From contig NZ_LMKP01000019.1 in the NCBI RefSeq assembly GCF_001421715.1, positions 1 through 43,421 on the forward strand: a stretch of DNA of 43,421 bases, read 5' to 3'. A program made the translations under genes and the position numbers. Of the stretch, positions 24,424 to 33,112 are shown in pieces (position 1 is the first letter of the stretch; each line of letters starts with the position of its first letter). The notes under the pieces were generated by a model. The model had not been told where the DNA came from. It ran no database searches and saw only the letters and a program-made list of their open reading frames with translations. The stretch is from Sphingomonas sp. Leaf22 (lineage in GTDB: Bacteria; Pseudomonadota; Alphaproteobacteria; Sphingomonadales; Sphingomonadaceae).

Positions 24424-25056
24424 TCAGAACATGCTCTCGGGGATGATGATGACGTCGCCCGGCTGCAACTTCACGTTCGCGCTCGAATCGCCGTTCTTGA
24501 GCAGGCTGGAAATGCGCAGCCCGAATTCCTGCTGCTTGCCGGTCGTCCGGTCATAGCGGACCAGCCGCGCCCGGTTGCCCGACGCATATTGGTTCAGCCC
24601 GCCGACCGCGATCATCGCGTCGAGCAGCGTCATGTTCGCGCGGTATGGCAGCGACGCGGGCTTTTCGGTCGCGCCCACCACCCGCACCTGCTGGCTGAAG
24701 GTCCCCGAGAAATTCTCGACGATCACCGAGACCAGCGGGTCCTTCACATATTCGCCCAGCGCCAGCTTCAGGTCGTCGGCCAGCATCGCCGGGGTCTTAC
24801 CGGTGGCGGGCATGTCGTTGATCAGCGGCGTGGTGATCCGCCCATCGGGACGCACCTGCACCTTCGCCGACAATTCGGGATTGCGCCACACGAAGATGCT
24901 CAGCTGGTCGAGCGGCCCGATGACATAGGCCTCACCCGGTGCCTCCTTTGCCTGCACGAACGGCGCGGGCGGCAGTTCGGGTCGCGTCGCGCCGCCGGCG
25001 CATCCGCCCAGCACCGCGCACAGCGCCACCCCGGCAACTCCACCCTTTGGACGCAT
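24424..25056 (-). CDS. Wza-type polysaccharide export lipoprotein
   Basis: A 210-aa outer-membrane export protein. Residues 1-18 form a lipoprotein signal with lipobox LGGC (Cys19). The polysaccharide-export domain begins YVIGPLDQLSIFVWRNPELS and is followed by a SLBB-like domain (VRVVGATEKPASLPYRANMTLLD...LQPGDVIIIPESMF). It is short compared with Wza of E. coli (about 380 aa), as usual for XrtA loci, so it lacks the extra ring and C-terminal helix. ATG 25056 has a good GAGGAA ribosome site. It is followed directly by the Wzz gene. Confidence 0.93.
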   Translation of the reverse strand: MRPKGGVAGVALCAVLGGCAGGATRPELPPAPFVQAKEAPGEAYVIGPLDQLSIFVWRNPELSAKVQVRPDGRITTPLINDMPATGKTPAMLADDLKLALGEYVKDPLVSVIVENFSGTFSQQVRVVGATEKPASLPYRANMTLLDAMIAVGGLNQYASGNRARLVRYDRTTGKQQEFGLRISSLLKNGDSSANVKLQPGDVIIIPESMF

Positions 25057-25189
25057 AAAACTTCCTCGTTCGAACGCGCACGGCCACGACCGCGCAGGAC
25101 TGTAGCCCGCTATGCCGGCCAAGGGGTAAATATCCGGTTGAGTACAGCAACAAGCGTCGACCCTGTCCCATTTTGCGACAGTCGCCGGA

Positions 25190-26422
25190 TCATGACGGTT
25201 CCCGAACCAGCAATTCGCGCGCCGGCGGATGCCCCAGAAACGCCGCCGGACTGGCCGTCGCGCCATACGCCCCCGCCTGAAACAGCACGATCGTATCGCC
25301 GACCGCCACCTGCGGCAGCGCCACCTGGTCCGCCAGCCGGTCGAGTGGGGTGCACAGGCATCCGACCACCGACGCCGTCGTCGTCGGTTCGGCATCGATC
25401 CGCTCGGCCACCGCCACCGGATAGTTGCGGCGCACCACCGTCCCGAAATTGCCGCTCGCCGCCAATTGATGATGCAGCCCGCCATCGACCACCACGAACG
25501 TCTCGCCGCCGCTGACCTTCACGTCGAGCACGCGCGTACAATACACTCCCGCCTCGCCCACCAGCCAGCGGCCCAGTTCGACCGCAAAGCCGGTCTCGCG
25601 CAGCACCGCACCGCGCGCAGCCAGCCGCTCACCCAGCGCGGCACCTACGCTCTCGACATCGACCGGCCGGTCGCCCGCGAAATAGGGGATGCCGAACCCG
25701 CCGCCCAGATTGACGAACGCCGGCACCGCCCCCGCTTCCTCCGCCAGCCGCTCGGCCAGCGTCACCGTCGCCGCCTGCGCCTCGATGATCGCCGCACTGT
25801 CGAGCGTCTGCGACCCGGCAAAGATATGGAACCCATGCCAGTCCGCACCGACCGCCACCAGCCGCCGCACCAGCGCCGGCACCCGCGCCGCATCGATCCC
25901 GAACGGAGAGGCGCGCCCGCCCATCCGCATCCCCGATCCGCGCAGTTCGAAATCAGGGTTCACCCGCACCGCGATCCGGGGACGAATGCCCAGCCGATCG
26001 CCGATCGCCAGCGCCCGGTCGGCTTCACCCTCCGATTCGACATGCAGCGTTGCGCCGGCCCCGATCGCCGCCGTCAGTTCATCGTCGCGCTTGCCCGGCC
26101 CGGCAAAGCTGATCGCCGTCGCCGGCTTTTCGTTCAGCGCCATCGCCAGTTCGCCGCCCGACGCCACGTCGAGCCCGTCGACCAGCGGCGCGATCATCGC
26201 CAGCAGGTCGCGGTGCGGATTGGCCTTGATCGCATAATGCACCCCGACCCCGTCGGGCAGCGCCGCCCGCAACCGCGCCACCCGCGCCGCGATTGCCCCG
26301 CCGTCATACAGGAACGCCGGCGTATCCCCGGCACGCGCCAGCAGTTCGGCAAAGTCGACCCCGCCCACCGTCAACCGCGACTGCCCGGCAAAGCCCGCCG
26401 GGATCGGCCCGATCGGCTTCAT
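25190..26422 (-). CDS. XrtA-associated PLP-dependent decarboxylase
   Basis: A 410-aa alanine-racemase-fold decarboxylase related to diaminopimelate decarboxylase. The PLP Lys is K66 (HYAIKANPH). Others are IFAGSQTLD, LGGGFGIPYF and C-terminal GCLCTPLD with the catalytic-type Cys. The usual EPGR motif reads ELGRWLVGEAG here. The family is specific to exosortase A loci and its substrate is unknown. Its ATG overlaps the acyl-CoA ligase stop (ATGA, 26419-26422), so the two act together, with the ACP at 28613 as the likely third partner. A 133-bp gap separates it from wza. Confidence 0.92.
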   Translation of the reverse strand: MKPIGPIPAGFAGQSRLTVGGVDFAELLARAGDTPAFLYDGGAIAARVARLRAALPDGVGVHYAIKANPHRDLLAMIAPLVDGLDVASGGELAMALNEKPATAISFAGPGKRDDELTAAIGAGATLHVESEGEADRALAIGDRLGIRPRIAVRVNPDFELRGSGMRMGGRASPFGIDAARVPALVRRLVAVGADWHGFHIFAGSQTLDSAAIIEAQAATVTLAERLAEEAGAVPAFVNLGGGFGIPYFAGDRPVDVESVGAALGERLAARGAVLRETGFAVELGRWLVGEAGVYCTRVLDVKVSGGETFVVVDGGLHHQLAASGNFGTVVRRNYPVAVAERIDAEPTTTASVVGCLCTPLDRLADQVALPQVAVGDTIVLFQAGAYGATASPAAFLGHPPARELLVREPS

Positions 26423-27912
26423 GCGACCGCCGCCGTTGCCAGCGCCCGCACCGCCACCCGGTCCAGCTTGCCATTGGCGTTGCGCGGCATTGCCTCGACC
26501 CAGACATAATGCGCCGGCTGCTGGAAACTCGGCAAGTCGCGGCGCAGCCGTGCCCGCACCGCCACCTCCGCGCCTTCGACCGCCGCGCGCGCCACGACGA
26601 CGATCGCCTGCCCTTGCCGTGGATCGGGCAGCCCGACCGCGACCGCCTCGGCCACCTCGCCGCCGGCCTCGACCGCTTCCTCGACCTCGGTCGGGCTGAT
26701 CCGGTTGCCCGCCACCTTCATCATCTCGTCATCGCGTCCCACGAAGCGCAGCAATCCGTCCGCCCCTTCCGCCACCGTATCGCCCGACCATACCGCCATG
26801 CCGCCGCTCGCCATCCACGCCGGTGCCGGCCGGAACCGGAGCGCGGTCCGCTCGGCATCCTGCCAATACCCTTGCGCGACCAGCGGCCCGGCATGGACCA
26901 GTTCGCCCGGCTCGTCCGGCCCGGCCCAGCTGCCATCGGCGCGCACGACCGCCACCTCGGCAAACGGGATCGCCCGACCCATCGCATCGGGGTTCGCATC
27001 GATCAACGCCGGGTCCAGCCAGGTCGACCGGAACGCCTCGGTCAGCCCATACATCGCAACCACATCGGCACCCGCGAACCGCTCGCGCAACCCCCGCACC
27101 ATCCGCGGCGTCAGTGCCCCGCCCGAATTGGTCAGCCGCTTGAGCCGCGCCGCCGTCCCCGCCGGCCACTCCGCCTCCAGCAACTGTGTCCACAACGGCG
27201 GCACGCCGGCCAGCGTCGTCGCCGCGAACCGGTCGACCGCCTTCACCACGTCGCGCGCGGTCAGGTAATCCAGCGGCACCGCCGCAGCCCCCGCAGCCCA
27301 GCTCGACAACAACTGGTTCTGCCCATAATCGAAACTCAGCGGCAGCACCGCCAGCACCCGGTCGTCGGGCGTCAGCGCCAGATAGTGCGCGACCGAAACT
27401 GCCCCCAGCCACAAATTGGCATGGCTCAGCATCACCCCCTTGGGCCGCCCGGTCGACCCCGAGGTATAGAGGATCGCCACCAGCGCCGCCGGATCGCCGT
27501 CGCTCGCGGCCATCGGCGCGCCATCCGGCATGTCGGTCGCGACCGCACATCCCGCGGGCACATCCCCCGCGGCCAACGCCGCAAGCCGCGCGGCCTGCGT
27601 CACCAGCAGCGACGCCCCGCTATCGGCCAGAATATGCGCGACCTGCGCCCGCTTGAGCGCGGGATTGACCGGCACATGCACCAGCCCCGCCCGCGCCGCC
27701 GTCAGCGGCATGACGCACGCCAGCCGCGTCTTGGGCAACCACGTCGCCACCCGCGCGCCGGCGGGTAAACTCCGCAACCCACCGGCGACCCGCGCGACCA
27801 GCGTTTCGAGTTCGGCGAATGTCAGCACCCCCTCGCGATCGATCAACGCCGGGGCGTCGGGGCTCCCACGAAGCGGCAATCGATCGATCGTCTGCGGAAC
27901 CGGATCAAGCAT
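26419..27912 (-). CDS. XrtA-associated acyl-CoA ligase (AMP-forming)
   Basis: A 497-aa adenylate-forming enzyme of the type found in exosortase A loci. It shows the P-loop YTSGSTGRPKGVMLSHAN, the A5-like MYGLTEAF, the WSGDTVAEGADGLLRFVGRDDEMMKVAGNR hinge region (two segments, A7 and A8) and the C-terminal PRNANGKLDR with the catalytic Lys. It would activate a carboxylate (fatty, hydroxy or amino acid) and load it on CoA or on the stand-alone ACP encoded on the other strand. It is the first gene of the minus-strand operon and is divergent from the ACP operon across a 700-bp spacer. Confidence 0.92.
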   Translation of the reverse strand: MLDPVPQTIDRLPLRGSPDAPALIDREGVLTFAELETLVARVAGGLRSLPAGARVATWLPKTRLACVMPLTAARAGLVHVPVNPALKRAQVAHILADSGASLLVTQAARLAALAAGDVPAGCAVATDMPDGAPMAASDGDPAALVAILYTSGSTGRPKGVMLSHANLWLGAVSVAHYLALTPDDRVLAVLPLSFDYGQNQLLSSWAAGAAAVPLDYLTARDVVKAVDRFAATTLAGVPPLWTQLLEAEWPAGTAARLKRLTNSGGALTPRMVRGLRERFAGADVVAMYGLTEAFRSTWLDPALIDANPDAMGRAIPFAEVAVVRADGSWAGPDEPGELVHAGPLVAQGYWQDAERTALRFRPAPAWMASGGMAVWSGDTVAEGADGLLRFVGRDDEMMKVAGNRISPTEVEEAVEAGGEVAEAVAVGLPDPRQGQAIVVVARAAVEGAEVAVRARLRRDLPSFQQPAHYVWVEAMPRNANGKLDRVAVRALATAAVA

Positions 27913-28025
27913 CCCCGCGCCTTAGCCCAGTTGCGGGACGGATTGAACCGGTGAGGCTACCGGCATCACGGTCCGGAAGGTCAAACTGCGAGCACACCGA
28001 CCCAGCCGCCCCCGGCGAGCGACTA

Positions 28026-28198
28026 GAGCGATCGACATTCAGTAAGATTTCGATTTCTCCCCTCCCTGACAAGGGAGGGGTCGGGGGTGGGTCGGCCCGC
28101 GAGGGAACGACTCGCCAGCCCCAAACCTACCCACCCCCCGCCCCTCCCTTGTCAGGGAGGGGAGCAGTTCGCTAGCCTGACTGCGGAATGTCGCTCTC
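28026..28198. repeat. Twin-hairpin repeat, copy 2, with terminal inverted repeats
   Basis: A 173-bp relative of the element at 20210. The left end GAGCGATCGACATTCAG (28026-28042) matches, inverted, CTGCGGAATGTCGCTCTC (28181-28198). The two arms again carry CCCCTCCCT/AGGGAGGGG hairpins with GACA and TGTC loops, and the spacer shares GGCCCGCGAGGGA and CAGCCCCA with copy 1. The strong similarity across arms, spacer and ends shows the two are copies of one dispersed element. Confidence 0.85.
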
Positions 28199-28249
28199 GC
28201 CCCGGACGACCCGCCCCATCTGCCGTGCCCCCGCGCAGGCGGGAATCCA
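28186..28249 (+). repeat. Direct repeat, first unit
   Basis: About 64 bp beginning GAATGTCGCTCTCGCC, through CGGACGACCCGCC, to CCGCGCAGGCGGGAATCCA. It recurs almost unchanged at 28356-28418 in the same orientation. Its first bases are the right terminal repeat of the twin-hairpin copy, so the repeats are fused in a mosaic. Confidence 0.8.
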
Positions 28250-28355
28250 TAGACACTGACGTCTCGGCCGGATTCGCAACGCTGGCACATATGGACTCCC
28301 GCCTGCGCGGGAGTGACGAAAGGGGATGGAACACTATTCCTGCGCCCAGCGAACT
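28250..28355. other. Spacer between the two direct repeats
   Basis: No gene. It contains a perfect hairpin ACTCCCGC-CTGC-GCGGGAGT (28295-28314) of the same CCCGCCTGCGCGGG family seen in the direct repeats and near 20150. Confidence 0.5.
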
Positions 28356-28418
28356 GAATGTCGCTCTCGCCTCGGACGACCCGCCCATCTGCCGTGCCCC
28401 CGCGCAGGCGGGGGTCCA
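28356..28418 (+). repeat. Direct repeat, second unit
   Basis: About 63 bp that match 28186-28249 with a few changes, including CTCGG for CCCGG, one missing C and GGGGGTCCA for GGGAATCCA at the end. The remaining 194 bp up to the ACP start have no further recognisable element. The ACP promoter should lie there. Confidence 0.8.
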
Positions 28419-28612
28419 GAGCCAAGCAGAAGAACGCCCTGCGACTGGCCCCCTCGACCTGACTTTTTTTGCTCCAACGACCACAAGCGCGGGCCCGCCG
28501 AACGCAAGGCAGGAACGACGGCAAAGCCCCCCAACCCGCCACCTTGGCATCCCGCGCCCCAACCCTTACACACCCGCGATCCGGCGACCATATCGCCGAC
28601 AGGGGAAACGAC

Positions 28613-28885
28613 GTGATCGCACAGGGTTCAGCATCGACCGAGGAAACCGTCCGCGCGGTGTTGCGCGACGTGCTGGGCCTGTCCGCCGAACGCGCCGCCG
28701 CCTTCGACGAAGCGACGCCGCTGTTCGGCGCGCTGCCCGAACTCGATTCGATGGCGGTCGCCGGCGTCCTGACCGAGATGGAGGACCGGCTCGGCATCCT
28801 GATCGAGGACGACGATATCGACGGCGAAACGATGGAAACCTTCGGCGCGCTGGTCCGCTTCGCGAGCGCCAAGGCCCCCGCTTGA
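28613..28885 (+). CDS. XrtA-associated acyl carrier protein
   Basis: A 90-aa stand-alone carrier protein. The phosphopantetheine Ser is S46 in the helix-2 motif ELDSMAVAGVL, and acidic helices before and after it match the ACP/PCP fold. The start is GTG 28613 after AGGGGA. The next gene starts inside its stop codon (TTGA, 28882-28885). A carrier protein linked to a ligase, a PLP decarboxylase and two hydrolases implies a thioester-bound intermediate; what is carried is unknown. Confidence 0.88.
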   Translation: MIAQGSASTEETVRAVLRDVLGLSAERAAAFDEATPLFGALPELDSMAVAGVLTEMEDRLGILIEDDDIDGETMETFGALVRFASAKAPA

Positions 28886-29538
28886 TCGACCGCTACGACT
28901 GGCCCGGTGGCAGCGAGGCGCTCTGGCGCTTCGGTCCCGCTACCGGTCCGGTCGTCCTGCTGCTGCTGCCCCCGTTCGAGGAAGCCAACCGCACCCGCAC
29001 CTTCGCGGTCGGGCTGCTCCGCGCTCTCGCTGCCCGCGATATCGGTGCGATGCTGCCCGACCTGCCGGGACAGGGCGACAGCCTGCTCCCGACCGACGCG
29101 GTCACGCTGACCGACTGGCGCAGCGCCGTCGTCGCGCTGGTCGAGGCAACCGACCGGCCGGTCGTCACCGCCGCGATCCGTGCCAGCGCGTTGCTCGATC
29201 GTGACGCCGACGTCGCCGGTCGCTGGCACCTCGCCCCGCAAACGGGCGAGCGGCTGCTCCGCGAACTGTCCCGCATCGGCATCGATCGCGACGGCGACAT
29301 GGCCGACGTCGCCGGCAACCGCCTGTCGGCGACGCTGCTCGCCGAACTCGAAACCGCGACGCCTGCTACCGTCCAGCCGCTCCGAACCGTCCGGCTCGGC
29401 ACCGATCCCGGCCCGGCCGATCTTCGCATCGACGCGGCACCACTGTGGCGCAGGAGCGAACCGGGCAACGACCCGGACCTTGCCGCCGCCCTCGCCGACG
29501 ACCTCGCCGCATGGAGCCGCGCTTGCGTCGGCTGGTGA
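28882..29538 (+). CDS. XrtA-associated hydrolase 2
   Basis: A 218-aa alpha/beta-hydrolase-like protein of the type paired with the exosortase A ligase. It has the N-terminal strand VVLLLLPPFEEANRTRTFA and LPDLPGQGDSLLP, where an oxyanion-loop and strand-4 region are expected. I do not see a canonical GXSXG elbow: that position reads VVTAAIRASALL. It may therefore be a non-classical or inactive hydrolase. TTG 28882 overlaps the ACP stop as TTGA and gives the conserved start IDRYDWPGG. Its end overlaps hydrolase 1 by 28 bp. Confidence 0.82.
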   Translation: MIDRYDWPGGSEALWRFGPATGPVVLLLLPPFEEANRTRTFAVGLLRALAARDIGAMLPDLPGQGDSLLPTDAVTLTDWRSAVVALVEATDRPVVTAAIRASALLDRDADVAGRWHLAPQTGERLLRELSRIGIDRDGDMADVAGNRLSATLLAELETATPATVQPLRTVRLGTDPGPADLRIDAAPLWRRSEPGNDPDLAAALADDLAAWSRACVGW

Positions 29539-30347
29539 CGATCCCCTGTGCCGGCGAAACCATCGCCGCGACGCTCGATCCCGCCGAAGGGGACACCGCG
29601 CTGCTGATCGTCTCGGGCGGCAACGAACTGCGGATCGGCGCGCATCGCGGCATGGCGCTGCTGGCGGCGGCGGTGGCGGCGGCGGGCTTTCCGGTGCTGC
29701 GCTACGACCGGCGCGGCATCGGCGATTCGACCGGGACCAATGGCGGATTCCTGTCGGCCGCGCCGGACCTGATGTGCGCCACCGCGTGGCTGCGCGCGGC
29801 GACCTGCGCGAAACGGATCGTGGCGTTCGGCAATTGCGACGCGGCGACGACCCTCGCGCTGTTCCACGGATCGGCCGGCATCGACCGCCTGCTGCTCGCC
29901 AACCCATGGGTCGTCGAACCCACCAACGACCTGCCGCCCGCCGCCGCGATCCGCGCGACCTATGCGCAGCGGCTGGTTTCGCCCTCGGCATGGCGACGAC
30001 TATTGACCGGTCGTGTCAACTTCGGCCGTCTGACGCGCGGATTGGTCACCCTCGCCACCGATCGCCGCACCCCAACCGGCCTGACCAACCGCTTCGCGGA
30101 GGGGCTGGCCTCCGGCACCCCGACCGACATCCTGCTCGCGACCGACGATCACACCGCCCGCGCATTCCTCGATGCGTGGCACCTTCGCCACCTTTCGGAC
30201 CTGCGCGCCCGCATCCCCGTGCACCACCACGCTTCGGCCAGCCACAGCTTCGCCCGCCCCGCCGACCGCGACTGGTTGCGCGCCCAGGTGCTGGTCGCGC
30301 TCAGTCGAGATTGGGCCGCAGCCACCGCTCCGCCTGCTCGACGCTGA
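29511..30347 (+). CDS. XrtA-associated hydrolase 1
   Basis: A 278-aa alpha/beta hydrolase. [14 protein letters not shown] marks the strand before the oxyanion region, and the nucleophile elbow reads AFGNCDAAT, so the nucleophile would be Cys rather than Ser, as in dienelactone-hydrolase-like enzymes. It could be a thioesterase or acyltransferase acting on the ACP-bound group. ATG 29511 lies within the end of hydrolase 2. Its last 47 bp overlap the convergent metH gene (30301-30347). Confidence 0.85.
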   Translation: MEPRLRRLVTIPCAGETIAATLDPAEGDTALLIVSGGNELRIGAHRGMALLAAAVAAAGFPVLRYDRRGIGDSTGTNGGFLSAAPDLMCATAWLRAATCAKRIVAFGNCDAATTLALFHGSAGIDRLLLANPWVVEPTNDLPPAAAIRATYAQRLVSPSAWRRLLTGRVNFGRLTRGLVTLATDRRTPTGLTNRFAEGLASGTPTDILLATDDHTARAFLDAWHLRHLSDLRARIPVHHHASASHSFARPADRDWLRAQVLVALSRDWAAATAPPARR

Positions 30348-32991
30348 CCCCGCGCCGCGCGGCATAGTCCGCCAACTGATCCCGCCCGATCCGCGCCACC
30401 CCGAAATAGGCGCTGTCCGGGTGCCCGAAATAGAACCCCGACACCGCCGCCGTCGGCAGCATCGCAAAGCTGTCGGTCAGCGTGATTCCAGTGGCTTGCG
30501 TCGCGCCCAGCATCTCGAACAGGATCGGTTTCTGGCTATGGTCGGGGCAGGCCGGATAGCCCGGTGCCGGGCGGATGCCGCGATACTGCTCGCGGATCAT
30601 CGCCTCGTTGGTCAGCTGCTCGTCGGGGGCATAGCCCCACAGCACGGTGCGGACGTGATGGTGCAGCCGCTCGGCAAACGCCTCCGCAAACCGGTCGGCC
30701 AGCGCCTTCAGCAAGATGTCCTGATAATCGTCATTCTCGGCCTTGAACCGCGCGATATGCGGGTCGATCCCGTGGATGCCGACCGCGAACCCGCCCATCC
30801 AGTCCCCCGCCGGATCGACGAAATCGGTCAGGCACATATTTGCCCGACCCTCACGCTTCTGCACCTGCTGACGCAAGAACGGCATGCGGATCGCGTGGGT
30901 GGCATGCGTCGTCTGCATCGGCGTCGCAAAATCGTGCGGCACCCCCGACAGCGGCGACACCCGCCCCGCCTCCAGCGCCGGTTCGATCTGCTCGGCGGGC
31001 ACGTCGACGATCACGTCGTCGCCCTGCGCACAGCAGTGCCACAGCGCCGCAATCCCCTTCGCCGTCAGCCATTTCTCGGCAATGATCCGGTCGAGCATCG
31101 CCTGCGCGTCCTCGTACAGCGACGACGCGCTCTCGCCCACGACCGCGTCGGTCAGGATCGCCGGGAAGTTCCCCGCCAGCTCCCACGCCCGGAAGAACGG
31201 CGTCCAGTCGATATAGTCGCGCAGGTCCGCCAGATCCCAATCATCGAACACATGCCGTCCGGGCTGGGCGGGCGCTGCCGGCTTTTGGGCGAAATCGGCC
31301 TTGAAGCCATTAGCCCGCGCATCGGCGATCGGCGTTAGTTCGCTCTGCCCCTTGCCCGCCCGTGCGATCCGCACCGCTTCGTAATCCGCCGCGACCTGCG
31401 CGACATAGGCGTCGCGCCCGGTATCGCTGACCAGCGTCGTCGCCACGCCGACCGCCCGGCTCGCGTCGAGCACATGGACGATCGGTCCGTCATAGGCCGG
31501 CGAGATACGCAGCGCAGTATGGACCTTCGACGTCGTCGCCCCGCCGATCAGCAGCGGCATGGTCATTCCTGCACGCTTCATCTCCTCGGCGACCGTGACC
31601 ATCTCGTCGAGCGACGGGGTGATGAGGCCCGACAGGCCGATCATGTCGGCATCATTCTCGTTCGCGGATTCGAGGATGCGGGTCCACGGCACCATCACTC
31701 CCAGATCGACCACGTCGAAACCGTTGCACTGCAGCACGACCCCGACGATGTTCTTGCCGATATCATGGACGTCGCCCTTGACGGTCGCCATGATGATCTT
31801 GCCCTTGCCCTTCGCACCGGGCTCCTTCGCCGCCTCGATGAACGGCAGCAGGTGCGCGACCGCCTTCTTCATGACGCGCGCCGATTTCACGACCTGCGGC
31901 AGGAACATCTTGCCCGACCCGAACAGGTCGCCGACGACGTTCATGCCGTCCATCAGCGGCCCTTCGATCACCTCGATCGGGCGTGCGAACTGCTGGCGGC
32001 ACTCCTCGGTATCGTCGACGACATGCGCGTCGATGCCCTTGACCAGCGCATACTCCAGCCGCTTCACGACCGGCAGCGACCGCCATTCGGCAGCAGCCTT
32101 TTCGGCAACCGCATCGGTGCCCTTATACTTCTCCGCGAGCGCGATCAGCCGATCGGTCGCGCCCGGATCGCGGTTGAGAATGACGTCCTCGCACGCCGTC
32201 CGCAACTCGGCATCGATCGTGTCGTACACGTCGAGCTGACCGGCATTGACGATTCCCATGTCCATCCCCGCCGGAATGGCGTGATAGAGGAAGATCGAAT
32301 GCATCGCCCGCCGCACCGGCTCGTTACCGCGAAAGCTGAACGACAGGTTCGATAGCCCGCCCGAGATATGGCAATGCGGACAGCGCGCCTTGATCTCGCG
32401 ACACGCCTCGATGAAGTCGACGCCGTAGTTATTATGCTCCTCGATCCCGGTCGCCACCGCGAAGATGTTGGGATCAAAGATGATGTCCTCGGGCGGAAAG
32501 CCGATCGTCATCAACAGGTCATAGGCGCGACCACAGATTTCCACCTTGCGAGCCTGCGTATCGGCCTGCCCGACCTCGTCGAACGCCATGACCACGACCG
32601 CCGCGCCATAGTTCATGCAGATGCGCGCCTGGCGCAGGAACTGCTCCTCGCCTTCCTTCATGCTAATCGAATTGACGATCGGCTTGCCGCTGACGCATTT
32701 CAGCCCGGCCTCGATCACGTCCCATTTCGAGCTGTCGACCATCACCGGAATGCGCGCGATATCCGGCTCGGCCTGAATGAGTTTGAGGAACGTCGTCATC
32801 GCGTGATGCGCGTCGAGCAGCCCCTCGTCCATGTTTACGTCGAGCACCTGCGCCCCGCTCTCGACCTGTTGCAGCGCGACCTCGACCGCGGCGGCATAAT
32901 CGCCGGCCATCACCAGCTTCTTGAAGCGGGCGGAGCCGGTCACGTTGGTGCGTTCGCCGATGTTAACGAAAATGGTCGAAGCGTTGGTCAT
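30301..32991 (-). CDS. metH: Methionine synthase, folate/B12/activation part
   Basis: An 896-aa cobalamin-dependent methionine synthase lacking the N-terminal homocysteine domain. It has a pterin-binding domain ([16 protein letters not shown] at the start), a cap, the B12-binding domain with [11 protein letters not shown] (His ligand of cobalt), and a C-terminal AdoMet-activation domain containing [11 protein letters not shown]. It completes the reaction with the separate 349-aa homocysteine-binding subunit encoded upstream. Together they are 1245 residues, close to one-piece MetH. A G/A-rich repeat and a small hairpin stand immediately before the ATG at 32991. Confidence 0.95.
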   Translation of the reverse strand: MTNASTIFVNIGERTNVTGSARFKKLVMAGDYAAAVEVALQQVESGAQVLDVNMDEGLLDAHHAMTTFLKLIQAEPDIARIPVMVDSSKWDVIEAGLKCVSGKPIVNSISMKEGEEQFLRQARICMNYGAAVVVMAFDEVGQADTQARKVEICGRAYDLLMTIGFPPEDIIFDPNIFAVATGIEEHNNYGVDFIEACREIKARCPHCHISGGLSNLSFSFRGNEPVRRAMHSIFLYHAIPAGMDMGIVNAGQLDVYDTIDAELRTACEDVILNRDPGATDRLIALAEKYKGTDAVAEKAAAEWRSLPVVKRLEYALVKGIDAHVVDDTEECRQQFARPIEVIEGPLMDGMNVVGDLFGSGKMFLPQVVKSARVMKKAVAHLLPFIEAAKEPGAKGKGKIIMATVKGDVHDIGKNIVGVVLQCNGFDVVDLGVMVPWTRILESANENDADMIGLSGLITPSLDEMVTVAEEMKRAGMTMPLLIGGATTSKVHTALRISPAYDGPIVHVLDASRAVGVATTLVSDTGRDAYVAQVAADYEAVRIARAGKGQSELTPIADARANGFKADFAQKPAAPAQPGRHVFDDWDLADLRDYIDWTPFFRAWELAGNFPAILTDAVVGESASSLYEDAQAMLDRIIAEKWLTAKGIAALWHCCAQGDDVIVDVPAEQIEPALEAGRVSPLSGVPHDFATPMQTTHATHAIRMPFLRQQVQKREGRANMCLTDFVDPAGDWMGGFAVGIHGIDPHIARFKAENDDYQDILLKALADRFAEAFAERLHHHVRTVLWGYAPDEQLTNEAMIREQYRGIRPAPGYPACPDHSQKPILFEMLGATQATGITLTDSFAMLPTAAVSGFYFGHPDSAYFGVARIGRDQLADYAARRGVSVEQAERWLRPNLD

Positions 32992-33105
32992 GAGAGCTTT
33001 CTCTCCCTCTCCCCTTCAGGGGAGAGGGCCGGGGAGAGGGGAATATACGGGAGAGGACGGTGGACTGCCCCTCTCCCAACCCTCTCCCCTGAAGGAGAGA
33101 GGGCT
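32992..33105. repeat. Hairpin repeat inside the split metH operon
   Basis: It has two mirrored arms. The left is CCCTCTCCCC-TTCA-GGGGAGAGGG (33005-33028), a perfect 10-bp hairpin; the right is CCCTCTCC...GGAGAGGG-like (33080-33103). The arms themselves are inverted to each other around an AATATACGGG-containing spacer. On the minus strand, GAGAG-AAAG-CTCTC (33005-32992) is a further small hairpin directly before the downstream metH ATG. It has the same architecture as the elements at 20.2 and 28.0 kb but a different core sequence. Confidence 0.75.
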
Positions 33106-33112
33106 TTCGGGT

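Noticed and set aside
28186..28418. Possible CRISPR array
   Set aside because: There are only two long direct repeats with one 106-bp spacer and no cas genes. The units contain the ends of a dispersed repeat.
28087..28881. N-terminal extension of XrtA hydrolase 2 upstream of 28882
   Set aside because: The extension would run through the repeat mosaic and the ACP gene. The TTG at 28882 coupled to the ACP stop gives the natural start.
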